DNA of 52,388 bases from contig QCGX01000008.1 of assembly GCA_003278125.1 (NCBI GenBank), positions 1 to 52,388 on the forward strand. The letters are read 5' to 3'. The stretch is from Pelagibacteraceae bacterium AG-390-C22 (GTDB taxonomy: Bacteria > Pseudomonadota > Alphaproteobacteria > Pelagibacterales > Pelagibacteraceae). Below, piece after piece: positions 35,330 through 44,361 of the stretch. The position numbers and the translations under genes were made by a program. Within the stretch, counting starts at the first letter, position 1. Each line of letters starts with the position of its first letter. The notes under the pieces were generated by a model that saw only the letters and a program-made list of their open reading frames with translations, did not search any database and was not told the origin of the DNA.

Positions 35330-35886
35330 ATCTGTAGTATCTCTTTTTCTTTATCAGACAAAGTTTTGTCTATAATTTCAATGTTCTTATCAGTTAATTT
35401 TTGAATATTTTTTTCAAAAGTTTTATTCGCATCTTCTGAAATTATTTTATCTTTTAACTTCTTTTTTAATTCTTCATTTGCTTCTCTTCTTATATTTCTG
35501 ATTGAAATTTTTCCTTTTTCTCCCATATTTTTTAAAACTTTTATTAAATCTTTTCTTCTTTCTTCAGTTAAATCGGGAATTCTTAATCTTATTATTTGAC
35601 CGTCAATTTGAGGATTAATACCAAGCTCTGATTTTTTAATTGCAGAGTCTATCAAAGTTATGTTTGCTTTATCCCAAACTTGAATTGATATTAACCTTGC
35701 TTCTGGAACACTAATTGTACCTAGCTGTTCTATTGGCATTAATTGGCCATACACATCGATCTTTATAGTATCAAGCATGTTTGGATTAGCTCTTCCAGTT
35801 CTTAGTGTGGATAGATCCTTTTTTAATGACTGAATGCTCTTATCCATTTTTGATGAATAATTATTTTCATTAAACTCTGAGCTCAT
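35326..35886 (-). CDS. frr: Ribosome recycling factor
   Basis: Splits post-termination ribosomes with EF-G. 186 residues, standard length, with LRTGRANPNMLD, YGQLMPIEQLGTISVPEAR, IQVWDK and IRIPDLTEERRKDLIK in the tRNA-mimic fold. It follows tsf after two bases. In most alphaproteobacteria pyrH sits between tsf and frr; it is absent here. Confidence 0.97.
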   Translation of the reverse strand: MSSEFNENNYSSKMDKSIQSLKKDLSTLRTGRANPNMLDTIKIDVYGQLMPIEQLGTISVPEARLISIQVWDKANITLIDSAIKKSELGINPQIDGQIIRLRIPDLTEERRKDLIKVLKNMGEKGKISIRNIRREANEELKKKLKDKIISEDANKTFEKNIQKLTDKNIEIIDKTLSDKEKEILQI

Positions 35887-35888
35887 TT

Positions 35889-36755
35889 TTAAACTCCTTC
35901 ACCAACTTTATATCTAATAAAGTCTAATATCTTAATTTCTTTATCAACTTTATTTTCTTTAAGTATATCAGATACTTTCTTTTTAGGATCCATTATCCAA
36001 ATCTGATTTAGAAGGGTATTATCATTAATAAACTTAGAAATTTTACCTTTAGAGATCTTTTCTGCCATTTCAGCAGGTTTTCCAGAATTTGTTATTTCTG
36101 CTTTTATTATTTCTAGTTCCTTGTCTATAATTTCTTTTTTAATACCATCTTTATTAATAGCTAAAGGATTTGAAGCAGCTATATGCATTGCAATTTTTGT
36201 TCCTATTTCTTCATTTTTTCCTTTTATTAAACCCTCTAACTTAACCACTGAAACTATTTTTCCTATATTTTTTTCAATTGCTGAATGTACATAAAAAAAA
36301 TTTAAACCGTTTTTACTGTCAAAAAAATTAGACCTTCTTATAGTAATTTTTTCTCCTATCTTAGCTATCAAAGCAACTAGATTATCTTTTACTAAAGTTC
36401 CATTTTTCATATTGGTGTTATTAAGCTTATCTAAATTTCCCATATTTGAGAAATTTATTTCTGATAGTTCTTTGCAGAAAGAAATAAAATCTTTATTTTT
36501 AGCAACAAAATCTGTTTCACTATTTATTTCGATTATGGATATTTTGTTATTGTCTTCTTTTATTAGAGCTAAACCCTCCGAGGCTGTTCTGCTCATTTTT
36601 TTTGAAGCTTTTGCAATTCCTTTTTTTCTTAAAAATTCTATTGACTTTTCTATATCACCATTAGACTCATCCAAGGCTGACTTACAGTCTTTAAAACCTA
36701 CTCCAGTCAATTCTCTAAGTTTTTTAATATTATCTAATAAATCCTTGTTTGACAT
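35889..36755 (-). CDS. tsf: Translation elongation factor Ts
   Basis: Nucleotide exchange factor for EF-Tu. 288 residues with the N-terminal UBA-like segment LRELTGVGFKDCKSALDE, the core motif IEINSETDFVAKNKDF, and MHIAASNPLAI in the dimerisation part. It lies 17 bases after rpsB in the usual rpsB-tsf pair, so it is presumably under the same leader control. Confidence 0.97.
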   Translation of the reverse strand: MSNKDLLDNIKKLRELTGVGFKDCKSALDESNGDIEKSIEFLRKKGIAKASKKMSRTASEGLALIKEDNNKISIIEINSETDFVAKNKDFISFCKELSEINFSNMGNLDKLNNTNMKNGTLVKDNLVALIAKIGEKITIRRSNFFDSKNGLNFFYVHSAIEKNIGKIVSVVKLEGLIKGKNEEIGTKIAMHIAASNPLAINKDGIKKEIIDKELEIIKAEITNSGKPAEMAEKISKGKISKFINDNTLLNQIWIMDPKKKVSDILKENKVDKEIKILDFIRYKVGEGV

Positions 36756-36772
36756 CTGGTTAATAATTGAAA

Positions 36773-37543
36773 TTACTTTTTCTTTTTATCAGATTTTTTT
36801 TCTTCTTTAACTTGTACTTTTTCAGATTTTTTTTCTTCGTTAGCTTCAGAACTTTCTATAGATTTTTCAGCATCCTTAATTGTATTTTTTAGCAAGTCAC
36901 AATAAAGATTTATAGATCTTCTTGCATCATCATTTCCTGGTATTGGAAAATCTATACCTGTAGGATCCGAATTTGTATCTAAAATAGCTATAATTGGTAT
37001 TTTTAATTTTTTCGCCTCAGCTACCGCTAGAGACTCCATGTTTGTATCAATTATAAAAATGAGATCAGGTGTTTTTTTCATCTCTGAAATTCCTCCTAAT
37101 GATCTTTGAAGTTTCTCTTTCTCTTTACTAAATTTTAAAATTTCTTTTTTCGTGAAACCAATATTTTCTTTTGATAACTGCTCATTTAATTTTTTCAGTC
37201 GCTTAATTGAATTTTGAATGGTGTTCCAATTTGTAAGCATTCCGCCAAGCCATCTATAGTTTACATAAAATTGTCCTGTTTCTTTAGCTAAATCACTTAC
37301 CTGTTCTGTTGCTTGTTTTTTTGTGGACACAACAAGCACCTTCCCGCCACTAGAAATTGTTTTATGAACTTGTACTAAAGCATTTTTTAAAAATTCTACG
37401 GTTTGAGTTAAGTCAATTATGTGTATAGAGTTCTTTTCTCCAAAAATATATTGCTTCATTTTCGGATTCCATCTTAAGGTCTTATGACCAAGATGCACGC
37501 CTGCTTCTAATAGTTGTTTAATATCTACTTTAGGTACGTTCAT
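36773..37543 (-). CDS. rpsB: Small ribosomal subunit protein S2
   Basis: 256 residues with [67 protein letters not shown] in pieces, and [12 protein letters not shown] Lys/Glu-rich tail of about 30 residues (ending [10 protein letters not shown]) extends past the conserved fold. It is first in the rpsB-tsf-frr-uppS-cdsA-dxr-bamA run and is preceded by a GC-rich structured leader. Confidence 0.97.
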   Translation of the reverse strand: MNVPKVDIKQLLEAGVHLGHKTLRWNPKMKQYIFGEKNSIHIIDLTQTVEFLKNALVQVHKTISSGGKVLVVSTKKQATEQVSDLAKETGQFYVNYRWLGGMLTNWNTIQNSIKRLKKLNEQLSKENIGFTKKEILKFSKEKEKLQRSLGGISEMKKTPDLIFIIDTNMESLAVAEAKKLKIPIIAILDTNSDPTGIDFPIPGNDDARRSINLYCDLLKNTIKDAEKSIESSEANEEKKSEKVQVKEEKKSDKKKK

Positions 37544-37564
37544 AATATTTTCCGGTTAATCCAC

Positions 37565-37615
37565 CACAGTTACTCCAAATTAATGGACCGGGAGGGCAAT
37601 GCCCTTAAAACTGTG
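37565..37615 (-). promoter_or_regulatory. rpsB leader: structured cis-regulatory RNA
   Basis: The leader is strikingly GC-rich for this window and folds on paper. An outer stem pairs CACAGTT/AACTGTG (37609-37615 with 37565-37571), and an inner hairpin GGGC-ATT-GCCC is at 37594-37604. A structured element upstream of the S2 gene was reported for Pelagibacter from intergenic-region searches, and S2 autoregulation of rpsB is known in E. coli. No U-tract follows, so it is not an intrinsic terminator. The exact fold is my reading. Confidence 0.65.
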
Positions 37616-37631
37616 TGCGAAATTAAATACT

Positions 37632-37659
37632 GATATATACAACCAATGTAAAAAATCAA
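37632..37659 (-). promoter_or_regulatory. Promoter for the rpsB-tsf operon
   Basis: Minus-strand TTGATT (37659-37654) and TATATC (37637-37632) have a 16-base spacer. Transcription would begin near 37625 and give an 80-base leader containing the whole structured element. This is the only substantial gap between dnaE and rpsB. Confidence 0.5.
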
Positions 37660-37663
37660 CCTT

Positions 37664-40600
37664 CTAAACAGTTATTTTTTTTACGTATTCCTTGGTTTTC
37701 ATTGTTTTTAGCTGATTAAAATCAAATTTTCTAGGATTTTGAAGATTGAAATGTATTCTCTGATTTTTTTTATTAATGATTAAATTTATTTCGGTTTGGC
37801 CCTCTTTTTTCAAAATTTGTTTTATTTCATTAATATTATAATTTTCTTTTAGTTCTATTGTTATCTTTGAGTAAGGTTTATTGATTATATCATCTAGGCT
37901 TAATATTTTTCTAATATTTATTCTTCTTTTAGATATATCAGTTATCGACTTGTCTTTTTGCAGAGTTAAAACAAAAGACTCACTCTCTTTTATTTTATCT
38001 CTATTATTAATTAAAATTTCAGCAAATAAAAATAATTCAAATTCACCTTTATTATCGCTGAATTTTACAATAGCAAAAGGAGTACCTTTGGCACTTTTTT
38101 TTTCTTGTATCGACATTATAGTGCCGGCAACAAGGGCTTCGCTTTCACTGTTAGTTAAAAAATCATTGTAAGATGTAATTTTTAATTGAGTAAAAATTTC
38201 GCTATATTCGTTTAATGGATGGTCTGAAATATAAAACCCTAAAGATTTAAACTCTTCTAATAAAAGCTCTTTTTTAGTCCATTTCGTCGATTTGATATAG
38301 TCAAATTCACTTTTTTCCTCATTATCATTGTTAAATAAATTGGTCTGATTGCTCAGTTTGTCATCATTAACATTTTTTATTTGTTGAATTATCTTTGGTA
38401 TGGAATTTAAAATTTTATTTCTATCTCTATCAAATTCGTCAAATACACCTGCTTTAACTAGGCCTTCTAATTGTAATTTGTTAACATCTTTAATGTCTAC
38501 TCTGCCGATAAAATCAATTATAGATTTAAATTTACCATTTTTTTCTCTCTCTTTTACTATATTAGATATTGCTTCAAACCCTACGTTTTTAATTGCGCCT
38601 AAACCATAATAAATGGTATTTATTTCTGCTTTAAACTCTGCAAAACATTTGTTGATTTCAGGTCTAACTATTTTAATCTTTAATCTTTTTAATTCTTCTA
38701 CAAACTCTCTTAATTTAGAAGTATTTGTCAATTCAGTTGACATTGTAGCTGCTATAAAATCTTCTTTGTAATAAGTTTTCAAAAACGCTGTTTGATAAGC
38801 AATTAGAGCGTAGGCAGCGGCATGACTTTTATTAAATCCATATTGAGCAAATGGCTCAATTTTAGTAAAAACAAAATTTGCTACATCTTTTTTAATGCCG
38901 TTCTTAATTGCTCCATTAATAAATCTTTCCTTTTGTTTATCTAATTCCGCTTTTTTCTTTTTTCCCATAGCTCTTCTTAAGATATCTGCTTCACCTGCAG
39001 TAAAACCTGCTAGAGTCTGTGCAATTTGCATTACTTGTTCTTGGTAGATGATAATTCCGTAAGTTGGTTTTAATATTTTTTCTAAAGTTGGATGAATATA
39101 GTCAGGTGTTTTAATTCCATTTTTACAATCATTGTAAATTGATATATTGCTCATTGGTCCTGGTCTATAAAGAGCTACTAGTGCAATAATATCATCAAAT
39201 CTATTTGGTTTCATTTGTTTAATAGCTTCTCTCATTCCTGTACTTTCTAATTGAAATAATCCTGTAGTTTCCCCTGTTGATAAAAGATTATAAACTTTTT
39301 CATCTTCAAGATTGATTTTACTAATGTCTAAATCTATTTTTTTTAATTTTAATCTTTTTAAAGTTTTATCGATTACAGTCAAAGTTTTTAAACCAAGTAA
39401 ATCAAATTTTACTAAGCCAGCGTTCTCCGAAGAATACATGTCATATTGTGTAGAAGGTAAAATTAAGTTTGAGCTTTGGTCTATATATAAAGGAAACTGT
39501 TCAGCTAATTTATTCCCTGCAATAACAACACCTGCAGCATGAGTAGCCATATTTCGATTTAGTCCTTCTATTTTTAAAGAAAGATTAATTAGTTTTTCAA
39601 CTTTACTATTATTTTTGATCTCTTCTTTAAATCGGGGCTCTCTATCAATTGATTCCTGCAAAGTTAAAGGCCTAGATGGATCAAAAGGTATCATTTTACA
39701 AATTTTATCTACGTGACCATATGATAGTCCTAAAACTCTTCCAACATCTCTCAATGCCATTCTAGCTTTGAATTTTCCAAATGTAATAATATGGGCTACA
39801 CCATCTTTATATCTTGATTTTAAATACTCAAAAACTTTATCTCTTTGTTCCTCGCAAAAATCTATATCAAAATCCGGCATAGAGACTCTATCTGGGTTTA
39901 AAAATCTTTCAAAAATTAAATCAAACTCAATGGGATCAAGATCAGTAATATCTAAGCTATAAGCTACCAGAGAGCCTGCTCCAGATCCTCTACCAGGTCC
40001 TACTGGAATAGAATTTTTTTTAGCCCACTTAATATAATCAGATACGATCAAAAAATAACTCGAGTAATCCATCGAATTAATAATTGTAAGCTCATGTAAT
40101 AATCTATCTTCATAAATCTTCTTGATCTCGCTAGAAGAACTTTTTTTATTTTTCTTTAAAATAAATTTATTTAATCTTTCTTCTAATCCTTTTTTAGCTT
40201 GTTCCATGAGTTCTTTTTCTACAGATATATTCTTATTATTTGATATAGATGGTAAAATAGGTTTTGATTTTTTTGGCTTAAAATTAAACCTTAAAGGAAA
40301 ATTAAAATTATTCTCTAATGCCTCAGGAATATCTTTGTAAAGTTTTTTAATTTCCTCACTTTTTTTAAGATAGTGTTGACTGCTATAGCGAAATCTATTT
40401 TTATCATCTATAAAATTTTTTTCACCTATACAGATTAAAGCATCATGAGCTTCCGCCATACTTTCATCTAAGTAATATACTTCTTGCCCAGCAATTATTG
40501 GAAGATCATATGAAGAAGAAACATTAAGTAAATAATTTTCATAATTTGACTCTTGGTCCTCGCCATGTCTTTGAATTTCAATGTAAAGGCGATCTTTAAA

Positions 40601-41080
40601 AGAAGATCTTAGTTTTTTGATTATTTGCTCAAAATACTTTGTCTTATTAGCGTAAAATAATTTTCCGAAGAAATCTTTATAATTGCCTGTTAGTAATATT
40701 AAATCTTCATTGTTTAAAATTAAATCACTAATTTCACAGTATGGATCATGAGAGGCTTTATTGTTTAAATAACTTTTAGAAGATAATTTTGTTAAATTTT
40801 TATAACCTTGCTCTGAGGTAGCATATAAAGTTATTTTTCCTATTTGATTTTCACTTAAAATATTTATTTGAGTTCCTATAATCGGTTGTGTCCCTGTTTT
40901 ACTTATTTTTTCGGCAAACTCTAAAGCACCACACAAATTATAACTATCCGCAAGTCCTATTGCTCTAATTTTATTAGTCTTACAATAATTAGCTAAATCA
41001 TCGATCTTAATTGCGCCTTCACAAATTGAGTATTGAGTATGTACTTTGATATTATTAAATTCTTTCTTATTATCGAGCAT
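37664..41080 (-). CDS. dnaE: DNA polymerase III alpha subunit
   Basis: Main replicative polymerase. 1138 residues: PHP domain at the start (KVHTQYSICEGAI), C-family polymerase palm with GPGRGSGAGSLVAYSLDI and the catalytic PDFDIDF (Asp403/Asp405), IYQEQVMQIA and RRAMGKKKK in the fingers, YGFNKSHAAAYALIAYQTA, a clamp-binding motif QTNLF (912-916), and a C-terminal OB fold. It is close to the E. coli length. Its PHP metal site looks only partly conserved, so PHP proofreading is doubtful. It overlaps lolD by 11 bases and ends the proS-lolC-lolD-dnaE run. Confidence 0.98.
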   Translation of the reverse strand: MLDNKKEFNNIKVHTQYSICEGAIKIDDLANYCKTNKIRAIGLADSYNLCGALEFAEKISKTGTQPIIGTQINILSENQIGKITLYATSEQGYKNLTKLSSKSYLNNKASHDPYCEISDLILNNEDLILLTGNYKDFFGKLFYANKTKYFEQIIKKLRSSFKDRLYIEIQRHGEDQESNYENYLLNVSSSYDLPIIAGQEVYYLDESMAEAHDALICIGEKNFIDDKNRFRYSSQHYLKKSEEIKKLYKDIPEALENNFNFPLRFNFKPKKSKPILPSISNNKNISVEKELMEQAKKGLEERLNKFILKKNKKSSSSEIKKIYEDRLLHELTIINSMDYSSYFLIVSDYIKWAKKNSIPVGPGRGSGAGSLVAYSLDITDLDPIEFDLIFERFLNPDRVSMPDFDIDFCEEQRDKVFEYLKSRYKDGVAHIITFGKFKARMALRDVGRVLGLSYGHVDKICKMIPFDPSRPLTLQESIDREPRFKEEIKNNSKVEKLINLSLKIEGLNRNMATHAAGVVIAGNKLAEQFPLYIDQSSNLILPSTQYDMYSSENAGLVKFDLLGLKTLTVIDKTLKRLKLKKIDLDISKINLEDEKVYNLLSTGETTGLFQLESTGMREAIKQMKPNRFDDIIALVALYRPGPMSNISIYNDCKNGIKTPDYIHPTLEKILKPTYGIIIYQEQVMQIAQTLAGFTAGEADILRRAMGKKKKAELDKQKERFINGAIKNGIKKDVANFVFTKIEPFAQYGFNKSHAAAYALIAYQTAFLKTYYKEDFIAATMSTELTNTSKLREFVEELKRLKIKIVRPEINKCFAEFKAEINTIYYGLGAIKNVGFEAISNIVKEREKNGKFKSIIDFIGRVDIKDVNKLQLEGLVKAGVFDEFDRDRNKILNSIPKIIQQIKNVNDDKLSNQTNLFNNDNEEKSEFDYIKSTKWTKKELLLEEFKSLGFYISDHPLNEYSEIFTQLKITSYNDFLTNSESEALVAGTIMSIQEKKSAKGTPFAIVKFSDNKGEFELFLFAEILINNRDKIKESESFVLTLQKDKSITDISKRRINIRKILSLDDIINKPYSKITIELKENYNINEIKQILKKEGQTEINLIINKKNQRIHFNLQNPRKFDFNQLKTMKTKEYVKKITV

Positions 41081-41756
41081 TAACTCGTTTTATATTACCT
41101 TTTGAAATACTCAACTTATAATCTGCCTTGTTAGCAAGTTCTCTATTGTGAGTTGCAAAAATTATAGCTTTATTTAATTTTTTTAATTTTAAAAAATAAG
41201 AAAATATATCCTCTGAAGTTTCGTAATCTAAATTTCCAGTAGGCTCATCAGCTAAAATTAAATTAGTTTCTGAAATTAAAGCTCTTGCTATAGCAACTCT
41301 TTGTTGTTCGCCACCAGATAGTTCGCTTGGAAAATGATTTATTCTGTTTAAGATTTTAACTTCTTTTAAAATTCTTTTAGCTTTTTGTATTGAAGTTTTG
41401 GTTTCTTCTCCTTTTATAATTAAAGGCATCATTACATTTTCAAGCGCATTAAAATCTGTAAGTAAATTATTATCTTGAAAAATAATTGATATATTGTTTC
41501 TTCTTGCTTGATTTTTCTCTTCATCGCTAAAATTTGCTGTGTCTTTATTCTTCAATAATATTTTGCCTTTACTAGGATCATCTAATAAAGCAAGTAAATG
41601 TAAAAAAGAAGATTTTCCAGACCCGGAAGGACCCACTAATGCAATTAAATCTCCAGATTTTATTTTAATATTCACTTTATCAAAGAGATCAATAGTTCCA
41701 TTTTTATGCTGATAATTTTTTTTTAAATTAACTGTCTCTAATAAAGTTTTATTCAT
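41070..41756 (-). CDS. lolD: Lipoprotein-releasing ABC transporter ATPase
   Basis: Powers LolC/E extraction of lipoproteins from the inner membrane. 228 residues with Walker A GPSGSGKSS, the Q-loop in IIFQDNNLL, signature LSGGEQQRVAIARAL, Walker B LILADEPTGNLD and the H-loop in FATHNREL. It overlaps lolC by eight bases and dnaE by eleven. MacB-type ATPases are the closest alternative, but pairing with the lolC-like gene decides it. Confidence 0.95.
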   Translation of the reverse strand: MNKTLLETVNLKKNYQHKNGTIDLFDKVNIKIKSGDLIALVGPSGSGKSSFLHLLALLDDPSKGKILLKNKDTANFSDEEKNQARRNNISIIFQDNNLLTDFNALENVMMPLIIKGEETKTSIQKAKRILKEVKILNRINHFPSELSGGEQQRVAIARALISETNLILADEPTGNLDYETSEDIFSYFLKLKKLNKAIIFATHNRELANKADYKLSISKGNIKRVNAR

Positions 41757-42981
41757 ATTTTAAAGCTCGAAAAGTTTTCATTTTAGAAATAGCCATAGCA
41801 GGAAGATAAGATGCCAAGGCAGATATGATTAAAGAAAATATAAAAATTACTATAATTGAGTAGGTATTAATTTCACTAGGTAGTTGTTCTAAAAAATAAA
41901 CATCTGAAGGAAAGATTTCAAAATTAAAAACATTTGATAAAATAATTCTAATCTTTTCAATATTCAAAGCAAAAGTAATACCTAAAAATATGCCAGTGAT
42001 TGTTGCAAAAAATCCAATTGTAAATCCTGTTAAGAAAAATGATTTCTTTATAGAATTATTGCTAAGTCCCAAAGTTTTTAAAATAGCAATTTCTTTTGTC
42101 TTATTTTTAATTAAAATAGTTAACCCTGAAATAATATTGAATGCTGCTACTATTAAAATTAAAGTTAAAATTATGAACATGACATTTCTCTCTACTTTTA
42201 ATGCACTAAAGAAAGATTTGTTTAAATCTGACCATGAATAAACAAAATAGTTTTGATTTAATTTTTGTATTTGATTTTTAAATAAATCAGCTTTCATAGG
42301 GTTTGTTAAATAAATTTCGAGATTTTGATCATATTCTTCTTTATCAAATATGGACAGAGCGTCAGAAAGATTTAAAAAGACAAAATTTTGATCAAATTCG
42401 TAGAAACCTGTATTAAAAACTCCTGTTACTGTTAAAGTTTCTTGTTTTGGTAAGCCTCCAAATGGAGTAGCGACAAAAGCTGAAGACATTAAATTTATTT
42501 TATCGCCTACTTTTATATTCAAATTAAAAGCTAATTCTGCTCCTATAAAAGCAGTATTTTTTTTAAATTTATTTAAATCTCCCTTAGAAATATTTTTCTC
42601 TAAAAAATTTAAGCTTTCTTTGTTATTTGAGTCAATGCCTTTAATAATGATTCCTTTAGCATTACCATTATTAACTACAATGCCTTCTCCAGAATATGTT
42701 TTAGAGATATTAATATTTTGAAACTTTTTTTTGAGTTTTTCTATAAATTCATTTTCAATTTTAAAGCTATTTGATTCAATTATTACATGAGGATTTAAGC
42801 CTAAAATTTTTTTAGTTAAATCGTTTTTAAATCCATTCATAACTGACATAACAATTATTAAGATTGCAACTCCAAGCATAATTCCTAAAAAAGAAAAAAT
42901 AGAGATTACTTTTAAAAATCCCTCTTTTTTCTTTGGGCGTAAATTTCTTAATGAGATTAATCTTTCTGCTTTAGTAAACAA
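41749..42981 (-). CDS. lolC: Lipoprotein-releasing ABC transporter permease (LolC/E)
   Basis: 410 residues with the LolCE plan: an N-terminal membrane helix preceded by the family start (MFTKAERLISLRNLR), a large periplasmic domain (about 50-265), and three C-terminal helices. The start is a TTG at 42981, since no ATG upstream is available and the next ATG is inside the first helix; the first residues match the family, so the TTG is well supported. Alphaproteobacteria usually have one LolC/E permease acting as a homodimer. It lies one base after proS. Confidence 0.93.
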   Translation of the reverse strand: MFTKAERLISLRNLRPKKKEGFLKVISIFSFLGIMLGVAILIIVMSVMNGFKNDLTKKILGLNPHVIIESNSFKIENEFIEKLKKKFQNINISKTYSGEGIVVNNGNAKGIIIKGIDSNNKESLNFLEKNISKGDLNKFKKNTAFIGAELAFNLNIKVGDKINLMSSAFVATPFGGLPKQETLTVTGVFNTGFYEFDQNFVFLNLSDALSIFDKEEYDQNLEIYLTNPMKADLFKNQIQKLNQNYFVYSWSDLNKSFFSALKVERNVMFIILTLILIVAAFNIISGLTILIKNKTKEIAILKTLGLSNNSIKKSFFLTGFTIGFFATITGIFLGITFALNIEKIRIILSNVFNFEIFPSDVYFLEQLPSEINTYSIIVIFIFSLIISALASYLPAMAISKMKTFRALKYE

Positions 42982-42982
42982 T

Positions 42983-44299
42983 TTATTTTTTCTTAAGTTG
43001 AGACTTAATATCTTCCAAACTTAACATATCACTTTTTGAATTTAGCTCTTTAAATTCAAATTTATCTTCTGCGGATTTAGAGCCTATTATTATTTGGTAA
43101 GGGACACCTATTAAATCATGTTTTTTAAATTTATTAGACATATTTTCATCTACATCGTCTAACAATACGTCAATATTTTGTTTTTTTAATTCTTTATAAA
43201 TTTTTTCAGCTTTTTGTAGGTTTTCTTTATTGTTTTTACTAATACTGGGAATGATAACAACATCAAAAGGAGATATCGATTTAGGCCATTTCATTATATC
43301 GTTATTGAAATTGGCTTCTATGGTAGCTCCAACTAATCGTGAAATTCCAATGCCATAGGATCCCATTTTAACAGCAATCTTTTTGCCGTCTTGAGCATCA
43401 ATTAAACAATTTAATGGTTTAGAATATTTATCACTAAAGTAAAAAATATGACCAACTTCGATACCTTTTGTTTTGATTTGATTTTCTTTTTTAACCTTTG
43501 CATTAAAATCTTTTTCTTTATATTTTTCGTCTGTTACAGCATAAATTGAAGAAAAATCTTCTCTCATCTTTTGAAGTGAATTGTCAGAAAAATCATATTT
43601 ATCTAAATCCACTTCAAATATTTTTTTATCAGCATAAATTTGGCTTTCACCTGTATCAGCTAGAATAATAAATTCATGAGATAAATCCCCTCCGATTGGT
43701 CCAGTTTCTGCTGCCATTGGTATAGCTTTCAAACCTAGACGATTAAAAGTTCTTATGTAAGAGTAAAACATTTTATTATATGATTTTTTTGCATCATCAT
43801 CACTTAAATCAAAAGAATATGCATCTTTCATATAAAACTCCCGACATCGCATTACTCCAAATCTTGGTCTTATCTCATCTCTAAATTTCCATTGTATGTG
43901 ATAAAGCATTTGTGGAAGTGATTTATATGATTTGATGCTTGATCTAAATATATCGGTTATCAATTCTTCGTTAGTTGGTCCATACAACATTTCACGACCT
44001 TGTCTGTCTTTAATTCTAAGCATTTCCTCTCCATAATCTTCATACCGTCCGCTTTCTTTCCATAATTCAGAAGATTGAATTGTAGGCATAAGCATTTCTT
44101 GAGCTCCAATTATATTTTGTTCTTCTCTAACAATTTGTTCAATTTTTTTCATTACTTTAAATCCTAATGGTAGCCATGAGTAAATTCCTGCGGAAGATTG
44201 CTTTATCATTCCTGCTCTTAACATTAATTGGTGAGATTTTATTTTTGCTTCGGTTGGAAGATCTTTTGTGATAGGTATAAAAAGTTTAGATAAATACAT
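42983..44299 (-). CDS. proS: Prolyl-tRNA synthetase, short alphaproteobacterial form
   Basis: Charges tRNA(Pro). 438 residues, the short type lacking the ~180-residue INS editing domain between class II motifs 2 and 3, as in other alphaproteobacteria. Visible: GIYSWLPLGFKVMKKIE, GPTNEELITD, the motif-2 stretch WKFRDEIRPRFGVMRCREF, MKDAYSFD, and the motif-3 region KMGSYGIGISRLVGATIEAN, then an anticodon-binding domain. Editing of mischarged Ala-tRNA(Pro) must be done by another protein. It has a 62-base gap to rnj. Confidence 0.97.
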   Translation of the reverse strand: MYLSKLFIPITKDLPTEAKIKSHQLMLRAGMIKQSSAGIYSWLPLGFKVMKKIEQIVREEQNIIGAQEMLMPTIQSSELWKESGRYEDYGEEMLRIKDRQGREMLYGPTNEELITDIFRSSIKSYKSLPQMLYHIQWKFRDEIRPRFGVMRCREFYMKDAYSFDLSDDDAKKSYNKMFYSYIRTFNRLGLKAIPMAAETGPIGGDLSHEFIILADTGESQIYADKKIFEVDLDKYDFSDNSLQKMREDFSSIYAVTDEKYKEKDFNAKVKKENQIKTKGIEVGHIFYFSDKYSKPLNCLIDAQDGKKIAVKMGSYGIGISRLVGATIEANFNNDIMKWPKSISPFDVVIIPSISKNNKENLQKAEKIYKELKKQNIDVLLDDVDENMSNKFKKHDLIGVPYQIIIGSKSAEDKFEFKELNSKSDMLSLEDIKSQLKKK

Positions 44300-44361
44300 T
44301 GTTTAAATTCTCTTAATTTAAAAAGTTACTTTTCATTAAACAATATATCACATAATACCTA

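Noticed and set aside
37594-37604. Rho-independent terminator between dnaE and rpsB
   Set aside because: The GGGC/GCCC hairpin has no U-tract after it on either strand and lies inside the rpsB leader.
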